5,211 nucleotides of DNA from Nitrospira sp. UBA6909 (GTDB lineage: Bacteria; Nitrospirota; Nitrospiria; Nitrospirales; Nitrospiraceae): the NCBI GenBank assembly GCA_002451055.1, contig DKBD01000064.1, forward strand, positions 1 to 5,211. The letters run 5' to 3'. The notes under the pieces are model-generated. The model worked only from the letters and a program-made list of their open reading frames with translations, was not told where the DNA came from and searched no databases. Shown in pieces: positions 4,363 through 5,211 of the stretch (the first letter of the stretch is position 1; each line of letters starts with the position of its first letter). The translations under genes and the position numbers were made by a program.

Positions 4363-5003
4363 GCGATTATCGGAGGCCCCGCATTCATGTGCTAGCCGGT
4401 GTCAATGGAGCAGGCAAGAGCAGCATCGGCGGCGCCGCTGTCCGTCAGCAGGGCGGCGAGTACCTCAATCCGGACGAAGCAGCCCGGGTGATCAGAGCAA
4501 CGGCCCCGTCCCTAACACAGGAAGACGCCAACAGTGCCGCCTGGCACCAAGGTGTGCGGCTTCTGAAACGGGCGATTACGGAACGGCGAGATTATGTTTT
4601 CGAGACCACGCTTGGCGGACACACCATCACCAGTCTCCTGATCCAGGCCTCCCAACACGGTATCGAGTTACACATCTGGTACGTGGGTCTGTCCAGCGTG
4701 ACCTTGCACATCAACCGAGTGCAAGCCCGAGTCCGCCAGGGCGGACACCATATCCCTGAACACGACATTCGCCGGCGCTATGAACAGAGTCGCCTCAACC
4801 TCATCGCCCTGCTCCCTCACCTTACTGCCCTGCATGTGTACGACAACAGCACAGAGGCGGACCCAGTGGCCGGACGGCCACCCAAGTTAAAACCCGTGCT
4901 GCGCATGGAACGGGGACGCATTCTTGGCCCACCTGACCTGGCGACAACACCGCACTGGGCCAAACCGATCGTCGCGGCGGCACTCACGCTTCACCAGTCA
5001 TAA
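4359..5003 (+). CDS. Zeta-toxin-like P-loop kinase (COG4185 type), toxin of the operon
   Basis: 214 residues, starting in the ATGA overlap with the antitoxin. Residues 9-22 hold a Walker A loop, GVNGAGKS (14-21), on the first strand IHVLAG. LNPDEAAR (36-43) is the NPD signature of zeta/PezT-like kinases, and FETTLGG (81-87) is their second conserved loop. WYVGLSS (107-113) precedes an arginine-rich lid region (R120, R124, R126, then GGHHIPEHDIRRRYEQS), with YDNS at 161-164. Zeta toxins phosphorylate UDP-N-acetylglucosamine and block cell-wall synthesis. Small COG4185 relatives are predicted to act on a similar nucleotide-linked substrate, but this is not shown for this protein. Motifs look intact, so it is probably active. 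No separate promoter is seen; it depends on the upstream operon signals. Confidence 0.87.
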   Translation: MSDYRRPRIHVLAGVNGAGKSSIGGAAVRQQGGEYLNPDEAARVIRATAPSLTQEDANSAAWHQGVRLLKRAITERRDYVFETTLGGHTITSLLIQASQHGIELHIWYVGLSSVTLHINRVQARVRQGGHHIPEHDIRRRYEQSRLNLIALLPHLTALHVYDNSTEADPVAGRPPKLKPVLRMERGRILGPPDLATTPHWAKPIVAAALTLHQS

Positions 5004-5177
5004 CTAGTTGCGAACACACACCAAACAGGTGGCCAATTCTGGCTGCCCAGTCAACGAGATCTGCCGGGCCGTGGCATCATCTGTACACGCTGGGCATGCT
5101 CCATTAGCCCATTGCATCCATAACGGCTCAACATGAACCCACATGTCGAAAGAAAATGGGGTCTTCCAATCACACAC
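5004..5177 (-). CDS. Possible small two-CxxC (zinc-ribbon-like) protein, 57 aa
   Basis: A minus-strand frame from GTG at 5177 to TAG at 5004-5006, whose stop directly abuts the TAA of the toxin (5001-5003) in convergent arrangement. The translation begins MCDWKTPFSFDMWV. It carries CPAC (28-31) and CLVC (51-54), 19 residues apart, followed only by VRN: a spacing typical of a zinc ribbon or knuckle. An aromatic first half (five Trp/Phe in the first 13 residues) precedes it. The start is uncertain: AGGAG overlaps the GTG, so it cannot serve it well, and the in-frame ATG at residue 12 (46 aa) has no clear ribosome-binding site. I do not recognise a family. The paired CxxC motifs are the main evidence; it may be a chance frame. 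Confidence 0.36.
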   Translation of the reverse strand: MCDWKTPFSFDMWVHVEPLWMQWANGACPACTDDATARQISLTGQPELATCLVCVRN

Positions 5178-5211
5178 TCCTCTACTCCGCCTGCTTCAGA
5201 CGGCGACTCAC

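Noticed and set aside
4019..4759. Long plus-strand frame overlapping both toxin and antitoxin (246 codons)
   Set aside because: It is a shifted shadow of the two recognised genes; its Arg/Pro/Ser-rich translation matches no family.

Overview
This window reads as an accessory, rearranged stretch of a moderately GC-rich Gram-negative chromosome. Exported Sel1-type and small periplasmic-looking proteins, together with the tail of an RND efflux pump, point to a two-membrane bacterium. The style of the genes suggests a Nitrospira-like organism or a proteobacterium, but that is recollection of gene style, not something the sequence proves.

Layout. (1) Positions ~1-1660 hold an IS110-family insertion sequence: a complete DEDD transposase (198-1226) followed by ~300-430 bp of non-coding, hairpin-rich DNA. 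A long 3' non-coding segment is the arrangement of the IS1111 subgroup, in which the target-choosing bridge/seek RNA is encoded downstream of the transposase. (2) Against the right side of the element lies the last ~95 codons of an RND efflux permease (1683-1976), a remnant without its ~950-residue front. (3) A minus-strand pair follows: an exported Sel1-repeat protein (2169-2675) and, 30 bp after its stop, a 49-codon ORF with a near-perfect Shine-Dalgarno (1989-2138). (4) Divergent from these is a small exported protein (2942 onward) with an LSm-like sequence pattern. Its reading frame seems broken by one extra T near 3218; undoing the shift restores a short conserved-looking ending, a stop at 3261-3263 and a stem-loop directly after it. 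(5) 3323-3895 shows no convincing gene. (6) 3896-5003 is a toxin-antitoxin operon: a promoter, a palindromic/tandem operator, a Phd/YefM-type antitoxin, and a zeta-like (COG4185-type) kinase toxin overlapping it by ATGA. (7) A possible 57-codon two-CxxC ORF converges on the toxin, its stop codon abutting the toxin stop.

The items most worth following up are the candidate bridge RNA, the Phd-zeta pairing with its operator, the frameshifted exported protein, and the two unlisted small ORFs. No clearly new multi-gene system is visible.
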